NCBI RefSeq assembly: GCF_040639655.1
Contig: NZ_JBFAAI010000021.1
Span: 83,088 to 147,087, forward strand
DNA: 64,000 bases
DNA from: Actinoplanes sp040639655
Lineage (GTDB): Bacteria; Actinomycetota; Actinomycetes; Mycobacteriales; Micromonosporaceae
Direction of reading: 5' to 3'
Shown: piece by piece, positions 17,643 through 27,533 of the stretch
How the letters are laid out: each line of letters starts with the position of its first letter
How positions within the stretch are numbered: the first letter of the stretch is position 1
Translations under genes and position numbers: made by a program
The notes under the pieces: generated by a model
Told to the model about the DNA's origin: nothing
Database searches by the model: none
What the model saw: the letters and a program-made list of their open reading frames with translations, nothing else

Positions 17643-18551
17643 ATGACCCCGACCGGCCCGTCGTCACCCTCCGAGCCGCCACCGCCTCGGCCGGCGTCGG
17701 CGTCCTCGTCCGGCCGGCCTGCATCGGCTGCTGTGCCTCCGGCCGCTTCCGCTTCGCCGGCTGCTGTGCCTCCGGCTGCGTCCGCTTCGCCGGCTGCTCT
17801 GCCTCCGGCCGCGGGGTCCGCTTCCCCTGCTGCTCCGTCTCCGGCTGCGGGTTCCGCCTCGCCGCCCGGCACGGGAGCCGTTCTGGGGTGGGACGAGTAC
17901 GTCGAGGTCTGGTCGGGGCTCCACGGCGGCTTCGACCCGCGGACCGCCTCCGCTGTGGTTCGCGGGTGGGTGCTCTGGGCGTACCGGATCGGGGTTCTGC
18001 TCGGCCGTAACCGGGTCGCACCGCTCACGGTGACCGTCGCCGGGCTGCTGCTCTGCCTCGCCGTGCCGGTGGTGATCGGACTCGGTGGCCCGGCCGGAAT
18101 GGTGGCGGGTGCGGTCCTGGTGCTGCTGGCCGCGATGGCGGACGGGCTCGACGGAGCGGTCGCGGTCGTCACCGGGCGGGTGACCAGGATCGGACATGTG
18201 TACGACTCGGTCGCCGACCGGCTCGGCGAAGCGGCCTGGCTCACCGCGTTCTGGCTGGCCGGAGTGCCTGCCTGGCTCGCCGTCGGGACCGGCGCGGCGA
18301 GCTGGCTGCACGAGTACCTGAGGGCCCGCGCCACCACCGCCGGGATGACCGAGATCGGAGCCGTCACGGTGGGTGAACGCCCGGCCCGCGTCTCGGTTGC
18401 CGTCACCGCCCTGATCCTCGCGCCGATCGCCGCGCTGCTCGCACCCGCCTGGACCGTCGTGGTCCTCACCGCGGCCGCCGGGATCTGGCTGCTGCTCCAA
18501 ATCGTCGGCCTGGTCCAGCTGACCACCGCGGTCCACACCGCCCTGCGCTGA
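17643..18551 (+). CDS. CDP-alcohol phosphatidyltransferase family membrane protein, degenerate signature
   Basis: A 302-residue protein. The first 80 residues are a disordered Ser/Ala/Pro tract with imperfect 11-12-residue repeats (SASPAAVPPAA). From about 110 on there are several membrane helices with a CDP-alcohol phosphatidyltransferase signature, MADGLDGAVAVVTGRV then GHVYDSVADR. The family pattern is DG-x2-AR-x8-G-x3-D-x3-D. All Asp residues are present, but the usual Arg after the Ala is Val, so activity is uncertain. The ATG is two bases after the metF stop. Substrate is unknown; phospholipid head-group transfer is the family role. Confidence 0.75.
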   Translation: MTPTGPSSPSEPPPPRPASASSSGRPASAAVPPAASASPAAVPPAASASPAALPPAAGSASPAAPSPAAGSASPPGTGAVLGWDEYVEVWSGLHGGFDPRTASAVVRGWVLWAYRIGVLLGRNRVAPLTVTVAGLLLCLAVPVVIGLGGPAGMVAGAVLVLLAAMADGLDGAVAVVTGRVTRIGHVYDSVADRLGEAAWLTAFWLAGVPAWLAVGTGAASWLHEYLRARATTAGMTEIGAVTVGERPARVSVAVTALILAPIAALLAPAWTVVVLTAAAGIWLLLQIVGLVQLTTAVHTALR

Positions 18552-18683
18552 GGCACCCGCGTTTTATTCAGTTGTCGGTGATCGATGTCGCGCCTATTTT
18601 TTCCTCAGCGGATCCGGCCGGGGTGGAACGCCTCTGAGCTGTGATTTCGCTATTGCGCAAACGATTTTCCGGGGGGTGACGAA

Positions 18684-19121
18684 ATGAGTGCGGTTCTGGT
18701 TCTGAACGCCGACTGCGGGCCGCTGCACCGGGTCAGCCTCCGGCACGCGATCCGGATGCTGTTCCGTCAGGTCGCCGTGGTTCACGAGGCCCAGCCGGAC
18801 ACGCGGATCGGGGTCTACCCGGTGCCGACCGTGGTGCGGCTGGTCTCCTATGTGGTGACGCGGTGGCGGCGCGGGCGGGGTCCGGGCTGGTCGCGGGCCG
18901 GTGTGCTGGTGCGGGACGGGCGGAGGTGCGCCTACTGCGGTGCTGCCGCCTCGACCATCGACCACGTGCTGCCGCGGTCCCGTGGCGGCCGTAACGAGTG
19001 GCTGAACACCGTGGCGGCCTGCGAACGCTGCAACAACCGCAAGGGCGACCGTACCCCCGCCGAAGCGCGCATGCCGCTGCGGACGACGCCGTTCGCCCCG
19101 GTCTGGACGGCGTTTCTCTGA
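18684..19121 (+). CDS. HNH endonuclease family protein
   Basis: A 145-residue protein whose N-terminal 80 residues (LVLNADCGPLHRVSLRHAI) are typical of a small actinobacterial HNH family. The C-terminal HNH domain has CAYCG, then TIDHVLPRSRGG with the catalytic His, then NTVAACERCNNRKGDRTP, giving a Cys4 zinc site. The ATG is preceded by a GGGGGGTGA ribosome site. The biological role of these stand-alone HNH proteins is unknown; nothing here links it to a restriction system, phage or intein. It is followed by an unusual tandem hairpin array. Confidence 0.88.
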   Translation: MSAVLVLNADCGPLHRVSLRHAIRMLFRQVAVVHEAQPDTRIGVYPVPTVVRLVSYVVTRWRRGRGPGWSRAGVLVRDGRRCAYCGAAASTIDHVLPRSRGGRNEWLNTVAACERCNNRKGDRTPAEARMPLRTTPFAPVWTAFL

Positions 19122-19190
19122 TCCGGTCCGCCGAGCCGGTCCATTGCGGACCTTGCCTCGGCGGCGTATTCCCCTCTACTTTCCTCCATC

Positions 19191-19336
19191 GGCGGCCGGC
19201 GGGTTTACACGGGGACCCGCCGGCCGCCCCCTTCGTCGCCGCCGGATTGCACGCATGGCCCGCCGGCCGCCCTCTTCGTAGTCGGCGGGCTTGCACGGAT
19301 GCCCGCCGGCCGCTCTCTTCGTCGCCGGCATTTTTC
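19191..19336. repeat. Tandem hairpin repeat array, about three 44-bp units
   Basis: The first unit contains a perfect 14-bp stem (GGCGGCCGGCGGGT at 19191 against its complement at 19215-19228). Two further units keep the right arm CCCGCCGGCCGC and a spacer CTCTTCGTCGCC or close to it. The array ends in GCCGGCATTTTT, so it may also terminate the HNH transcript. Its sequence differs from the dispersed palindromic family. Confidence 0.75.
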
Positions 19337-19367
19337 TGTCGCCGGTAACTGAAGCGGGAGCTGTTAG

Positions 19368-19386
19368 TGTCAACGTAAGTTTGACA
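19368..19386. promoter_or_regulatory. Putative operator/promoter of the HTH regulator gene
   Basis: TGTCAAC (19368-19374) and GTTTGACA (19379-19386) form a near-perfect inverted repeat that contains a TTGACA-like hexamer, 17 bases before the start at 19403. The position suggests autoregulation, but this is not proven. Confidence 0.4.
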
Positions 19387-19402
19387 ACTTGTGGGGGTTG
19401 CC

Positions 19403-19894
19403 TTGGCAGAACTGGAGGGGCTGCGCGGCATCCGGGCCCGGCGAGCCGCTCTCGACGCCGAGGAACTGGAGTTGATCGACCGGGCCCGGCGTTCCGGCGG
19501 GACCTGGCCGGAGATCGCGGCGGCGCTCGGTCTCGGCAGCCGCCAGGCGGCGGAGCAACGCCGCCTCCGACTGGCCCGGGCGGCGGAGCGCGACTCGCTG
19601 CCGCGTCGTTGGGAGCTCGATCAGGCGTACGGGCGAAGTGCCGTTGATCTTCGGAAATGTGCTGTGGAGCTGCACCGGAGGATCGGCGCGGACCGGCGCT
19701 GGGACGACCGCTTCCGTCGGGCGGCCCTGGTCCGGGAGACGCTCGCGGCCGCCCCCGACGCCCCCGCCGGTGCTCTCCACGATCTGGTCACCGTGGTCCT
19801 GGCCGATCTGGCAGCTCCGGACGTGCCCGTCCTTCCCGGTCCGCTGCGTGCGGCGGTCAACCGCCTGCGCGGGGCCGCTGCGAGCTATACTTGA
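19403..19894 (+). CDS. Helix-turn-helix regulator, resembling Hsp18-type regulators
   Basis: A 163-residue protein with a clear HTH at about residues 18-52 (ELIDRARRSGGTWPEIAAALG, then SRQAAEQRRLRL) followed by an alpha-helical C-terminal half with no recognised domain. Actinobacterial proteins of this build have been annotated as Hsp18 regulators, but no small heat-shock gene is in view, so the target is unknown. I prefer the TTG at 19403 because GTGGGGG lies just before it at 19391. A GTG at 19391 is also in frame. An inverted repeat at 19368-19386 probably serves as its operator. Confidence 0.7.
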   Translation: MAELEGLRGIRARRAALDAEELELIDRARRSGGTWPEIAAALGLGSRQAAEQRRLRLARAAERDSLPRRWELDQAYGRSAVDLRKCAVELHRRIGADRRWDDRFRRAALVRETLAAAPDAPAGALHDLVTVVLADLAAPDVPVLPGPLRAAVNRLRGAAASYT

Positions 19895-20062
19895 GTCGAT
19901 TGCCCTCAACTATGCCCAGCGGGCATCATCGCTGAGCGCTGCCGAGGCCCCTGAGGTAGGTGAGGACGTCGGCCGGGTCATGGGTGGCACAGCCGATGTA
20001 GTTGTCCGGCCGGACCAGGAAGAGCGTCGGTGTGGCCGTGTCGTACATCGCGGCCGCCTCGG

Positions 20063-21328
20063 TCACATGACGGACCGGAACCGGAAGCTCCGGCAGCTCT
20101 CCGGTCCAGCCGACAGCCAGCAGGGTGGCGTGCGGCCCCGCAGCAGGTCGAAGACGCGGCTGTTCGTGAGCGGCGCGTCCGGGGCACGGTCGCCGGCCCG
20201 TACCGCACCGGGTTGTGGCCGATGTTCCGCCGCCAGGGTCGTGCCCCGGTAGTTCAGGGACAGCTGCCGCAGTACGGGGTCGTCCCGGCGCATGGCGTCC
20301 TCCTCACCGTCGGCGTGGCGCCGGTGCAGCCGGGTGCTGATGCCGAGGACGGCCGCAGCGACCGGCAGGCGTTCCTCCTCGTAGGTGTCGAGGATCGTGG
20401 AACTGCCGGTGGCGAGCTTCCAGCCGAGGTTGTAAGCGTCCTGGATGCCGGTGTTCAGTCCTTGCCCACCGGCCGGTGAGTGCACGTGGGCGGCGTCGCC
20501 GGCGAGGAAGACGTCGCCGTCGCGGAAGCGGGACGCCATCCGGACGTTGGCGCGGTACTCGGACGTCCACCCCACCTCCGTCACGGTGATCGACGGGTCG
20601 ACGGCGGCCACGAGCCCGGCAGGGGAGAGCGGCGACGCCGGTGCGGTGAGCTGGAACCAGTCGGTGCCCGGCAGTGGGCACAACCCGAGGCGGAAGGTGC
20701 GCTCCGGGCCCGGCCACACGTGCCAGTGGTCGCGGTCCAGGCCGGTCAGGCGGACGTCGGCAACGAGCATCCGCTCCTCCTCGTGGGTCTCGCCCTCGAA
20801 GCCGATGCCGAGCAGCTTGCGGACGGTGCTGCCGCCCCCGTCGGCGCCCACCACGTACCGCGCGTCGACCGTCTCCCCGGTGTCCAGGGTGACCCGCATG
20901 CCGCCGTCGATCCGGGTGAGGCCGGTCAGGCCGGTGCCGAGTTCGACCGCGATGCCGTCGGCGAGCAGTTCCGAGGTCCGCCACTGCGGGATCATCAACA
21001 GGTTCGGATACGGCACGGACGGCACCGGGTCGTGCAACTCGTCGAGGCGGAACTCGTGGGTGCCGCCACCGGGCAGATGGGCCCGCAGCGGCGGGTAGGC
21101 ACCGCCGGCGGCCAGGAACCGGGAGATCAGGCCGAGGTCGTCGAGGATCTCCAGGGTGCGCGGCTGGAGCCCTTTGGCGCGGGAACCGTCGAACAGCTTT
21201 GGTGACCTGTCCACGATCCGGTAGGGCAGGCCGTACCGGCCGAGCTGGCGGGCGAGCGTGAGGCCGGTCGGGCCGGCGCCCACGATCACGGTCAGCCCCG
21301 TCTCGGTGAATATTAATTCAGTGAACAT
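20063..21328 (-). CDS. FAD-dependent monooxygenase (aromatic hydroxylase family), C-terminus frameshifted
   Basis: NAD(P)H-dependent flavin hydroxylase, resembling PheA/TfdB and polyketide oxygenases. The Rossmann motif is VIVGAGPTGLTLARQL near the start, then the NAD(P)H/FAD motif YVVGADGGGSTVRK, and GDVFLAGDAAHVHSPAGGQGLN. The open frame ends at 20063 with a non-family tail after FDLLRG. One extra C in the short tract at 20135-20140 would restore about 45 family-like codons (RGPHATLLAVGW through FLVRPDNYIGCATHDPADV) to a stop at 19926. So the gene carries a one-base deletion or the sequence an error. The ATG at 21328 is within a palindromic operator shared with the divergent TetR gene. The substrate is unknown. 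Confidence 0.85.
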   Translation of the reverse strand: MFTELIFTETGLTVIVGAGPTGLTLARQLGRYGLPYRIVDRSPKLFDGSRAKGLQPRTLEILDDLGLISRFLAAGGAYPPLRAHLPGGGTHEFRLDELHDPVPSVPYPNLLMIPQWRTSELLADGIAVELGTGLTGLTRIDGGMRVTLDTGETVDARYVVGADGGGSTVRKLLGIGFEGETHEEERMLVADVRLTGLDRDHWHVWPGPERTFRLGLCPLPGTDWFQLTAPASPLSPAGLVAAVDPSITVTEVGWTSEYRANVRMASRFRDGDVFLAGDAAHVHSPAGGQGLNTGIQDAYNLGWKLATGSSTILDTYEEERLPVAAAVLGISTRLHRRHADGEEDAMRRDDPVLRQLSLNYRGTTLAAEHRPQPGAVRAGDRAPDAPLTNSRVFDLLRGRTPPCWLSAGPESCRSFRFRSVM

Positions 21329-21338
21329 AAATTCACCG
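21304..21338. promoter_or_regulatory. Palindromic TetR operator between monooxygenase and regulator
   Basis: Nested symmetry: outer arms CGGTGAAT (21304-21311) and ATTCACCG (21331-21338) and a central TTCAGTGAA (21317-21325), all centred on 21321. The site covers the monooxygenase start codon and lies 27 bases before the TetR start, as expected for dual repression of a divergent pair. Confidence 0.65.
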
Positions 21339-21364
21339 TACGGCCGGCTGATAATCTCCGTCAA

Positions 21365-21952
21365 GTGGTGATGGGCACGCGAAAGCAGCAGGCGGCACAG
21401 ACCGAGGCGGAACTGAAGGCGGCCGCGATCCGGGTGTTCGAGCGGGTGGGCTACCTGAACACCAAGATCACCGACATCACGGCCGAGGCCGGGCGCGCGA
21501 CCGGATCGTTCTACAAGCACTTCGCGAGCAAGGAGAAACTGCTCGAGTCGCTGCTGGCCGACCTGCTCGCCGAGGGGGACGCGAACGCGGAGCTCCCCAG
21601 CCACCTGGACGACTTCCGGGACCGGGAGGCGGTCCGCTGGCACGTCGCGGTCTTCTGGGACTTCTACGGCCGGCACCGGGCGGTGATGTCGGCGCTGCAG
21701 CAGGCCGCGATCGTCGACGAGGAGTTCGCGCGGCGCAGCCGGGAGATGCTCGAACCGGACCTGCACCACATCGCCGGCCATCTAGCCGGTCTCGACCTGC
21801 CGGGGGACCCGCTGGTCGCGGCGTCGTTCTTCACCGCGACACTCTCGTCCGTGGCCGCCGGCTGGTTCGCCGGCACGGGCCCGGCCGCCGGCGAGCGGGA
21901 GATCATCGAGAGCCTGACGACGTTCCTGCACCAGGGCCTGGGCGCCCGCTGA
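21365..21952 (+). CDS. TetR-family transcriptional regulator
   Basis: A 195-residue repressor. The N-terminal HTH is standard (AAIRVFERVGYLNTKITDITA, then GRATGSFYKHFASKEKLL). The C-terminal ligand domain is of the longer helical type with a hydrophobic tail. Three consecutive start codons exist (GTG 21365, GTG 21368, ATG 21371) with no clear ribosome site, so a leaderless mRNA is possible. It diverges from the FAD monooxygenase gene across a palindromic operator, so it most likely represses that gene and itself and responds to its substrate. Confidence 0.88.
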   Translation: MVMGTRKQQAAQTEAELKAAAIRVFERVGYLNTKITDITAEAGRATGSFYKHFASKEKLLESLLADLLAEGDANAELPSHLDDFRDREAVRWHVAVFWDFYGRHRAVMSALQQAAIVDEEFARRSREMLEPDLHHIAGHLAGLDLPGDPLVAASFFTATLSSVAAGWFAGTGPAAGEREIIESLTTFLHQGLGAR

Positions 21953-21973
21953 CACAGAGCCCTCCGTTGCGAG

Positions 21974-22118
21974 ACCGCTGTCCCAGCACCCGGCCCCAGC
22001 CAGCTGCGCAAGGCCGCTGTCTCAGCGCCCTTAAGACAACGCTGGTGTCCAGCCGGTTTTGGTGGCTGTGCGGGGCCGCTGTCTCAGGGGGTTGAGGCAG
22101 CGGTGGTGTCCGGCTGGG
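21974..22118. repeat. Dispersed palindromic repeat, locus B
   Basis: Two near-complete units (22001-22057 and about 22064-22118) plus a half unit (from 21974) lie between the convergent TetR and sdhB genes. The second unit pairs CCGCTGTCTCA with TGAGGCAGCGG and ends in CCGGCTGGG. Confidence 0.75.
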
Positions 22119-22143
22119 GGTGGGTGGAATGGGTGGAAGATGC

Positions 22144-22175
22144 GGATGCCCGGCACGTCGTCGTGCCGGGCATCC
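22144..22175. terminator. Terminator hairpin downstream of sdhB (outer of two)
   Basis: A perfect 14-bp stem (GGATGCCCGGCACG and its complement) with a four-base loop, without a T tract. Between convergent genes it could serve both. Confidence 0.7.
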
Positions 22176-22186
22176 GGAGAGAGCCG

Positions 22187-22216
22187 GGTACCGGGCACGC
22201 CGTTGTGCCCGGTACC
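22187..22216. terminator. Terminator hairpin downstream of sdhB (inner of two)
   Basis: A perfect 12-bp stem (GGTACCGGGCAC and its complement) with a six-base loop, 17 bases beyond the sdhB stop. Confidence 0.7.
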
Positions 22217-22233
22217 TGGAGTCGCGGAAGCGA

Positions 22234-22976
22234 TCAGTGCTTGGTGATCGCCTTGCGGTAGTCGCTGTTGAGGCGGCCGATGAGGCTCAGCGGAATGCCC
22301 TTGGGGCAGACCGTGGTGCACTCGCCGGCGTTGGTGCAGCCACCGAAACCGGCGTCGTCCTGCGCCTGGAGCATGTCGATGACGCGGCTGTCACGTTCGG
22401 GCTGGCCCTGCGGCAGCAGACCGAGGTGCGCGATCTTCGCGGCGGTGTACAGCATCGACGAGCCGTTGGGGCAGGCCGCCACACAGGCGCCGCAGCCGAT
22501 GCAGGTGGCCGCCTCGAACGCGGCGTCCGCGTCCTTCTTCGGCACCGGCGTGGCGTGGGCGTCCGGGGCGGTGCCGGTGGGGGCGGTGATGTAGCCACCC
22601 GCCTGGATGATCTTGTCGAACGCGCTGCGGTCGACGACGAGGTCCTTGATGACCGGGAAGGCCGAGGCGCGCCACGGCTCGACGTCGATCGTGTCGCCGT
22701 CCTTGAACTTGCGCATGTGCAGCTGGCACACCGTGGTGGCCTTCTCCGGGCCGTGTGCCACGCCGTTGACCACCATGCTGCACATGCCGCAGATGCCCTC
22801 GCGGCAGTCGTGGTCGAACGCGATCGGGTCGTCGCCGTTGAGAATCAGCGTCTCGTTGAGTACGTCGATCATCTCGAGGAACGACGCGTCGGGGGAGATG
22901 CCCTTGACGTCGTAGGTGACCATCTTCCCGGCAGCCGAGGGGCCGGCCTGACGCCACACCCTGACCTTGATGTCCA

Positions 22977-22977
<1 letters not shown>
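22234..22977 (-). CDS. sdhB: Succinate dehydrogenase / fumarate reductase iron-sulfur subunit
   Basis: Carries electrons from the flavoprotein to the membrane anchor. The 247-residue protein has the N-terminal ferredoxin-like [2Fe-2S] motif CREGICGMCSMVVNG, then CIGCGACVAACPNGS and CTNAGECTTVCPKGI for the [4Fe-4S] and [3Fe-4S] clusters. The ATG at 22977 overlaps the sdhA stop by one base (TAATG), fixing the start and showing tight coupling. The B subunit sits last in the C-A-B operon, as in other actinobacteria with five-helix SdhC. Two terminators follow. Confidence 0.95.
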
Positions 22978-24926
<1,949 letters not shown>

Positions 24927-24928
24927 GA

Positions 24929-25669
24929 TCAACCCACCAATCCGGTCAGGACCGCGACGGGCACCGACAGGTACATCGCGACGAGGATCACCGAGAGGGT
25001 CAGCGCGATGGCCTGGGCCCGGCGCTCGCCCTTGGTCGTCTGCTGGCCGAGCGTGCGGAACGCGCTCCAGATGCCGTGCCGCAGGTGGAAGCCGACGGCC
25101 ACTACGGAGACGACGTAGAAGAGCGTCACGTACCAGCGCTCGGGAGCGAAGTCGGCGATCACCCGGGCGGACGGGTCCGAGTCGCCGCCCTCCGGGTTCA
25201 GGTGGCCCGTGGTCAGGTCGAGGATGTGGTAGACCACGAACAGCAGGATGATCACACCACCCCAGCGCATGGTGCGCGCGGCGTAACTGCCCTGGATCTT
25301 CGGCCGGTGCGCGTACTTGACCGGGCGCGCCTTGCGGGCGCGGACGGTCAGGACGGTCGCCGCCCAGATGTGCAGGCCGATCGCGACCAGCAGGCCGACC
25401 CGCTGGATCCAGAGGAACCACGCGTGCGGCAGCAGGGGCGTGCCGAGCCCTCGCAGCCATTCCGCGTAGTGGTCGAAGTCCGTCGTGCCCACGAAGAGCT
25501 TGAGGTTGCCCGCCGCGTGCGCGAAGAGGAACAGGACCAGCAGCGCGCCGCTGACCGCCATGATCACTTTGAGGATGACCGACGAGGGCCGGACCGACTT
25601 CCGCGGCGTGGGGCGTGCCGTCGCACCCGCCGCGTTGGTCGTCTTCGGAATAGGAGTGTCTACCGCCAC
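24929..25669 (-). CDS. sdhC: Succinate dehydrogenase cytochrome b558 subunit
   Basis: Membrane anchor that binds two hemes b and quinone. The 246-residue protein has a disordered N-terminus of about 30 residues and five membrane helices, as in single-subunit B-type anchors. Candidate heme His residues lie in FAHAAGN, GLHIWAA, VVYHILDL and GFHLRHG. The start is a GTG at 25669. It begins the sdhCAB operon, which is divergent from a LysR gene with 77 bases between the starts. No sdhD is present or needed in this type. Confidence 0.93.
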   Translation of the reverse strand: MAVDTPIPKTTNAAGATARPTPRKSVRPSSVILKVIMAVSGALLVLFLFAHAAGNLKLFVGTTDFDHYAEWLRGLGTPLLPHAWFLWIQRVGLLVAIGLHIWAATVLTVRARKARPVKYAHRPKIQGSYAARTMRWGGVIILLFVVYHILDLTTGHLNPEGGDSDPSARVIADFAPERWYVTLFYVVSVVAVGFHLRHGIWSAFRTLGQQTTKGERRAQAIALTLSVILVAMYLSVPVAVLTGLVG

Positions 25670-25727
25670 AAGCTGAAAGGTAGAAAGTCTCTGGCCATTC
25701 GTCTAATGCATGCTGGTGCCCGCCTCC

Positions 25728-25742
25728 ATAGCTATAAGCTAT
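25728..25742. promoter_or_regulatory. LysR-type operator upstream of sdhC and the LysR gene
   Basis: ATAGCTATAAGCTAT (25728-25742) has perfect five-base arms ATAGC / GCTAT and fits the ATAG-N7-CTAT spacing known for OxyR-class LysR sites. It ends four bases before the LysR GTG and about 58 bases before the sdhC start. Confidence 0.5.
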
Positions 25743-25746
25743 TAAG

Positions 25747-26649
25747 GTGCAGCTGCAACAACTCCGGTACTTCGTAGCGGTGGCAGAGACCCGACATTTC
25801 ACCCAAGCAGCGGACGAATTGGGCGTCTCGCAGCCAACGCTGAGTAAGCAGATTCACACCCTCGAGACTTCGCTCGGCGCGCCGCTGTTCGAGCGGATCC
25901 GAGGCGGCGTGACCCTCACGGTAGCCGGGGAGACCCTGCTCCCGCTGGCGCAACGCATGATCGCGGACGCCGACGCGGCCCGGGACGCGGTCGCTGACAT
26001 CATCGGCCTCCGGCGAGGGGACGTACGCCTCGGCGCCACCCCCAGTCTCTGCTCCTCGCTGGTGCCGGGAGTGCTCCGGGCGTACCGCGCCGAACATCCC
26101 GGCATCTCCCTGCACGTCACCGAGGGCAGCTCGCAGGACATGATCGCCGACCTCCTCGCGCACTCGCTCGACATTGCCCTCATCGTGCAGCCCGAGCACG
26201 GCGTCGACCCCGCGCTGGAGACCACCGAACTGCTGCGGGAGAGTCTCGTCGTGGCCTCGGTCGCGACCGGCCCGTCGCCGACCGTGGCCCGCCAGCTCGA
26301 CCTGGTGGAGCTGCGGCACACCCCGATGGTGATGTTCCGCGACGGCTACGACATCCGGGACGTCACCCTGCAGGCTTGTGAGCGGGCCGGATTCACCCCG
26401 AAGTTCGCCGTCGAGGGTGGCGAGATGGACGCCGTGCTCGCCTTCGTCGAGGCCGGCCTCGGGGTGGCGCTGGTGCCGAGCATGGTGCTGACCAACCGGC
26501 CGCTGCTGCGGGCCACACCGCTCGCGCCGCCCGGTATGCGGCGCACCATCGCCCTGGCCCACCGCCGGGGAGCGGTCATGTCACACGCCGCGACGGCGCT
26601 GCGTGAAGTCGTGATCGAACACTGTGCGGCAACTGTCCACATCGGCTAG
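25747..26649 (+). CDS. LysR-family regulator divergent from sdhCAB
   Basis: A 300-residue regulator with the N-terminal wHTH (MQLQQLRYFVAVAETRHFTQAADELGVSQPTLSKQI in outline, read as two stretches) and a full effector domain (GDVRLGATPSLCSSLVPGVL to VEAGLGVALVPSMVL). The GTG at 25747 gives the canonical start. It looks like the OxyR/CysB/CatR class. The peroxide-sensing Cys of OxyR (in GHC) is Asp here (DGYD), so it is not an orthodox OxyR. Its promoter region carries an inverted repeat of matching spacing and faces sdhC, so it probably adjusts succinate dehydrogenase in response to a carboxylate or redox signal. Confidence 0.85.
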   Translation: MQLQQLRYFVAVAETRHFTQAADELGVSQPTLSKQIHTLETSLGAPLFERIRGGVTLTVAGETLLPLAQRMIADADAARDAVADIIGLRRGDVRLGATPSLCSSLVPGVLRAYRAEHPGISLHVTEGSSQDMIADLLAHSLDIALIVQPEHGVDPALETTELLRESLVVASVATGPSPTVARQLDLVELRHTPMVMFRDGYDIRDVTLQACERAGFTPKFAVEGGEMDAVLAFVEAGLGVALVPSMVLTNRPLLRATPLAPPGMRRTIALAHRRGAVMSHAATALREVVIEHCAATVHIG

Positions 26650-26682
26650 TCAAGCGGATGGGCGCGCGTCTAGGCTCCGGAT

Positions 26683-27438
26683 GTGTGGCATGGCGAGTAC
26701 CGGGAGCCCCGGCTGGTCGAGGTCTACGACGCTGAACACCCGTGGGGCTGGGAGGACGACTTCTTCATGCGGGTCCTCGCTGACCGTACGACCTCACGTG
26801 TCCTGGACCTGGGTTGCGGCACCGGCCGCCTGGCGATCGCCATGGCCGGGGCCGGCCACGAGGTGACCGCCGTCGACCTGGCCACGCCCTGCCTGGACGC
26901 GGCCCGCCGCAAGCCCGGAGCGGACCGGGTCCGCTGGGTCGAGGGGTCCGTCGAGACTCTGCCACCCCGGGCGTTCGACGTCGCCTTCCTGGTGGGGCAC
27001 GTCGCCGAGCTGCTGGTCACCGACGAGGAGTGGTCCGCCGCGCTGCGGGCGCTGCGCGACGCGCTGGTCACCGACGGCCGGTTGATCCTGGACAGCCGCG
27101 ACCCGGTGGCCCGCCCGTGGCAGGACTGGAACCGGCCGGCCACCGAGCGGTCCATCGTGCTCGCCGACGGGTCCGCGGTGCTGGCGTGGACCGAGAGCGC
27201 ACCGGCGGGCGAGCAGACCGTCTCCGTCGTCCATCACTATCTGTTCCCGGACGGCGCCGAGCTGACCAGTACGGCCGTGCACCGGTTCCGGGACGAGGAA
27301 GCCCTCCGTGACTCCCTGCGAACTGCGGGTTTCCGGGTGGAGGAACTCTACGGCGGGTGGAGCCGGGAACCCGCCGGCCTCAGTGAGGACGGCGAACTGA
27401 TAGTGATCGCGGCCGCCGAACCACGGATGCTTGCATGA
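26683..27438 (+). CDS. Class I SAM-dependent methyltransferase
   Basis: A 251-residue cytoplasmic enzyme of unknown substrate. SAM motif I is VLDLGCGTGRLAIAMA at about 45-60, with the acidic residue of motif II in VTAVDLATPCLDAA. The C-terminal half has antiparallel strands and the conserved FRDEEALRDSLRTAGF seen in methyltransferases related to Cyclopropane/ubiquinone types. The GTG at 26683 lies 33 bases after the LysR stop; no strong ribosome site is visible. The neighbours give no pathway hint. Confidence 0.8.
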   Translation: MWHGEYREPRLVEVYDAEHPWGWEDDFFMRVLADRTTSRVLDLGCGTGRLAIAMAGAGHEVTAVDLATPCLDAARRKPGADRVRWVEGSVETLPPRAFDVAFLVGHVAELLVTDEEWSAALRALRDALVTDGRLILDSRDPVARPWQDWNRPATERSIVLADGSAVLAWTESAPAGEQTVSVVHHYLFPDGAELTSTAVHRFRDEEALRDSLRTAGFRVEELYGGWSREPAGLSEDGELIVIAAAEPRMLA

Positions 27439-27533
27439 TGTGCCGCTTTACTTACTGAACCATTGCAGGACATGAATGCCGGACTACTATCCGGCTGGCA
27501 TCGGTACCGACCTCAACGACGGGGCTAGGTGGC

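Noticed and set aside
25747..26649. Naming the LysR gene oxyR
   Set aside because: The peroxide-sensing Cys position is Asp, although the operator spacing is OxyR-like.
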